Source: Pseudomonadota bacterium
GTDB lineage: Bacteria; SAR324; NAC60-12
Assembly (NCBI GenBank): GCA_014381795.1
Contig: JACNKY010000311.1
Span: 1 to 6,274, forward strand
Direction of reading: 5' to 3'
Length of the DNA: 6,274 bases
Shown here: piece after piece, positions 5,201 to 6,274 of the stretch
How positions within the stretch are numbered: position 1 is the stretch's first letter
Layout of the letters: each line of letters starts with the position of its first letter
Made by a program: the position numbers and the translations under genes
Notes under the pieces: model-generated
What the model was told of the DNA's origin: nothing
The model's input: the letters and a program-made list of their open reading frames with translations, nothing else
Databases searched by the model: none

Positions 5201-6274
5201 ATGGCCATGAAACAAAATATCCCCAGAACACAACCACGTAAATCGGCAACTTTTGATGAATATACATTATCAGAAATCCGCAGGGCAGCAGTTACAGGAA
5301 TCTATGATATTCGCGGTGGTGGAGCAAAAAGAAAGTTGCCAGGACTAGATGACCTGCTTTTTCTTGGAGCTTCTATGTCTCGTTATCCGCTTGAAGGTTA
5401 TCGTGAATCTTGTGGTACTGATGTGGTGCTGGGTACACGTTTTGCCAAGAATCCGATTAGACTTAAAATACCTATCACAATTGCTGGGATGAGTTTTGGC
5501 TCATTATCAGCGCAAGCCAAAGAGGCTTTGGGGCGAGGTGCTACTATCGCAGGAACATCGACAACGACTGGAGATGGTGGGATGACACAAGAGGAACGTG
5601 GTCAGTCAGAAATTCTGGTTTATCAGTATCTGCCTTCACGTTATGGAATGAATCCGGATGATCTCCGCAAAGCAGATGCTATTGAGGTTGTTGTTGGGCA
5701 GGGTGCAAAACCAGGTGGTGGTGGAATGTTGCTCGGACAGAAGATTTCAGATCGAGTTGCGGAAATGCGTAATCTGCCCAAAGGTATTGATCAGCGTTCA
5801 GCTTGTCGACATCCTGATTGGACAGGACCTGATGATCTTGAAATTAAAATAAACGAACTGCGGGAAATTACAGATTGGGAGAAACCAATCTATATTAAAA
5901 TCGGTGGAGCACGTCCATATTATGATACAGCACTTTCAGTAAAAGCCGGAGCAGATGTGATTGTGATAGACGGAATGCAGGGAGGAACAGCTGCAACTCA
6001 AGAAGTATTTATAGAACATGTAGGTCAACCAACTCTTGCGTGTATTAGACCGGCAGTCAAAGCCTTACAGGATCTTGGAATGCACCGTAAAGTGCAGTTG
6101 ATTGTTTCAGGAGGAATTAGGAACGGTGCTGATGTTGCCAAAGCACTGGCCACAGGTGCAGATGCAGTTTCTATTGGCAACGCAGCTTTGGTTGCGTTGG
6201 GAGATCACGAGCCTGAATTGGAAGAAGAGTATCAGAAACTGGGTACCACTGCAGGTGCTTATGATGATTGGCAT
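5201..6274 (+). CDS. mgsC: N-methylglutamate synthase subunit C, FMN-binding glutamate synthase domain (MgsC/GlxD), 3' end cut by the window
   Basis: The frame is open for 358 codons from ATG 5201 (or ATG 5207, two codons later) to the last base. The family is about 440-450 residues, so roughly 85-90 residues are missing. It is homologous to the central FMN domain of GltB, where 2-oxoglutarate and the released amine form an imine that is reduced. Landmarks: A-G-M-S-F-G-S-L-S (95-103), T-T-T-G-D-G-G, V-G-Q-G-A-K-P-G-G-G-G (166-175, the GltB A-K-P-G-E-G-G loop), D-Q-R-S-A-C-R-H-P-D-W in place of GltB S-P-P-P-H-H-D, Y-I-K-I-G-G with Lys233, D-G-M-Q-G-G-T-A-A-T (257-266), the FMN-phosphate loop S-G-G-I-R-N-G (303-309), and S-I-G-N-A-A-L. 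The sequence near the end, T-T-A-G-A-Y-D-D-W-H (349-358), sits where GltB begins its [3Fe-4S] cysteine motif, and no cysteine is present there. No ribosome site is seen; coupling to mgsB three bases upstream is likely. Confidence 0.9.
   Translation, partial: MAMKQNIPRTQPRKSATFDEYTLSEIRRAAVTGIYDIRGGGAKRKLPGLDDLLFLGASMSRYPLEGYRESCGTDVVLGTRFAKNPIRLKIPITIAGMSFGSLSAQAKEALGRGATIAGTSTTTGDGGMTQEERGQSEILVYQYLPSRYGMNPDDLRKADAIEVVVGQGAKPGGGGMLLGQKISDRVAEMRNLPKGIDQRSACRHPDWTGPDDLEIKINELREITDWEKPIYIKIGGARPYYDTALSVKAGADVIVIDGMQGGTAATQEVFIEHVGQPTLACIRPAVKALQDLGMHRKVQLIVSGGIRNGADVAKALATGADAVSIGNAALVALGDHEPELEEEYQKLGTTAGAYDDWH

Noticed and set aside
1..6274. CRISPR arrays, tRNA or rRNA genes, insertion sequences, toxin-antitoxin or phage genes
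   Set aside because: No regularly spaced repeats, no tRNA-like or rRNA-like conserved blocks, no transposase motifs and no direct repeats flanking a segment were seen.

Overview
The window reads as a bacterial, probably proteobacterial, segment of moderately AT-rich DNA with every gene on the + strand. The best match by recognition is the N-methylglutamate (NMG) route for methylated amines, also annotated glnT-glxBCD in rhizobia. The organism cannot be named from this sequence. A marine or soil methylamine user is plausible but is inference.

Layout. Bases 2-304 are the last 100 codons of a glutamine synthetase (GS) family protein that enters from outside the window. A 212-base gap follows (305-516) with two notable inverted repeats. 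Next come a MetX-like alpha/beta-hydrolase (517-1539, catalytic triad intact) and a small EutQ-like cupin (1591-1977). A 254-base regulatory gap (1978-2231) holds a good sigma70-like promoter and a long leader. The second half is a compact set: gmaS/glnT (2232-3539), mgsA/glxB (3616-4515), mgsB/glxC (4517-5197) and mgsC/glxD (5201 to the window end, truncated). The last three genes are separated by only 1 and 3 bases.

How the genes work together. In the known pathway GmaS joins methylamine to glutamate using ATP, giving gamma-glutamylmethylamide. MgsABC, a glutamate synthase split into three subunits, moves the amine to 2-oxoglutarate to form N-methylglutamate. An NMG dehydrogenase (MgdABCD) would then release a C1 unit; it is not in the window and would be expected downstream if the pathway is complete. 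The upstream GS-like protein, hydrolase and cupin may form a second amine or amide module, but their substrate cannot be read from the sequence.

Nothing here is a clearly new system. The points most worth following are the predicted loss of iron-sulphur cysteines in MgsC, the pairing of two different GS paralogues with a MetX-like hydrolase and a EutQ-like cupin, and the structured non-coding regions before the hydrolase and before gmaS.
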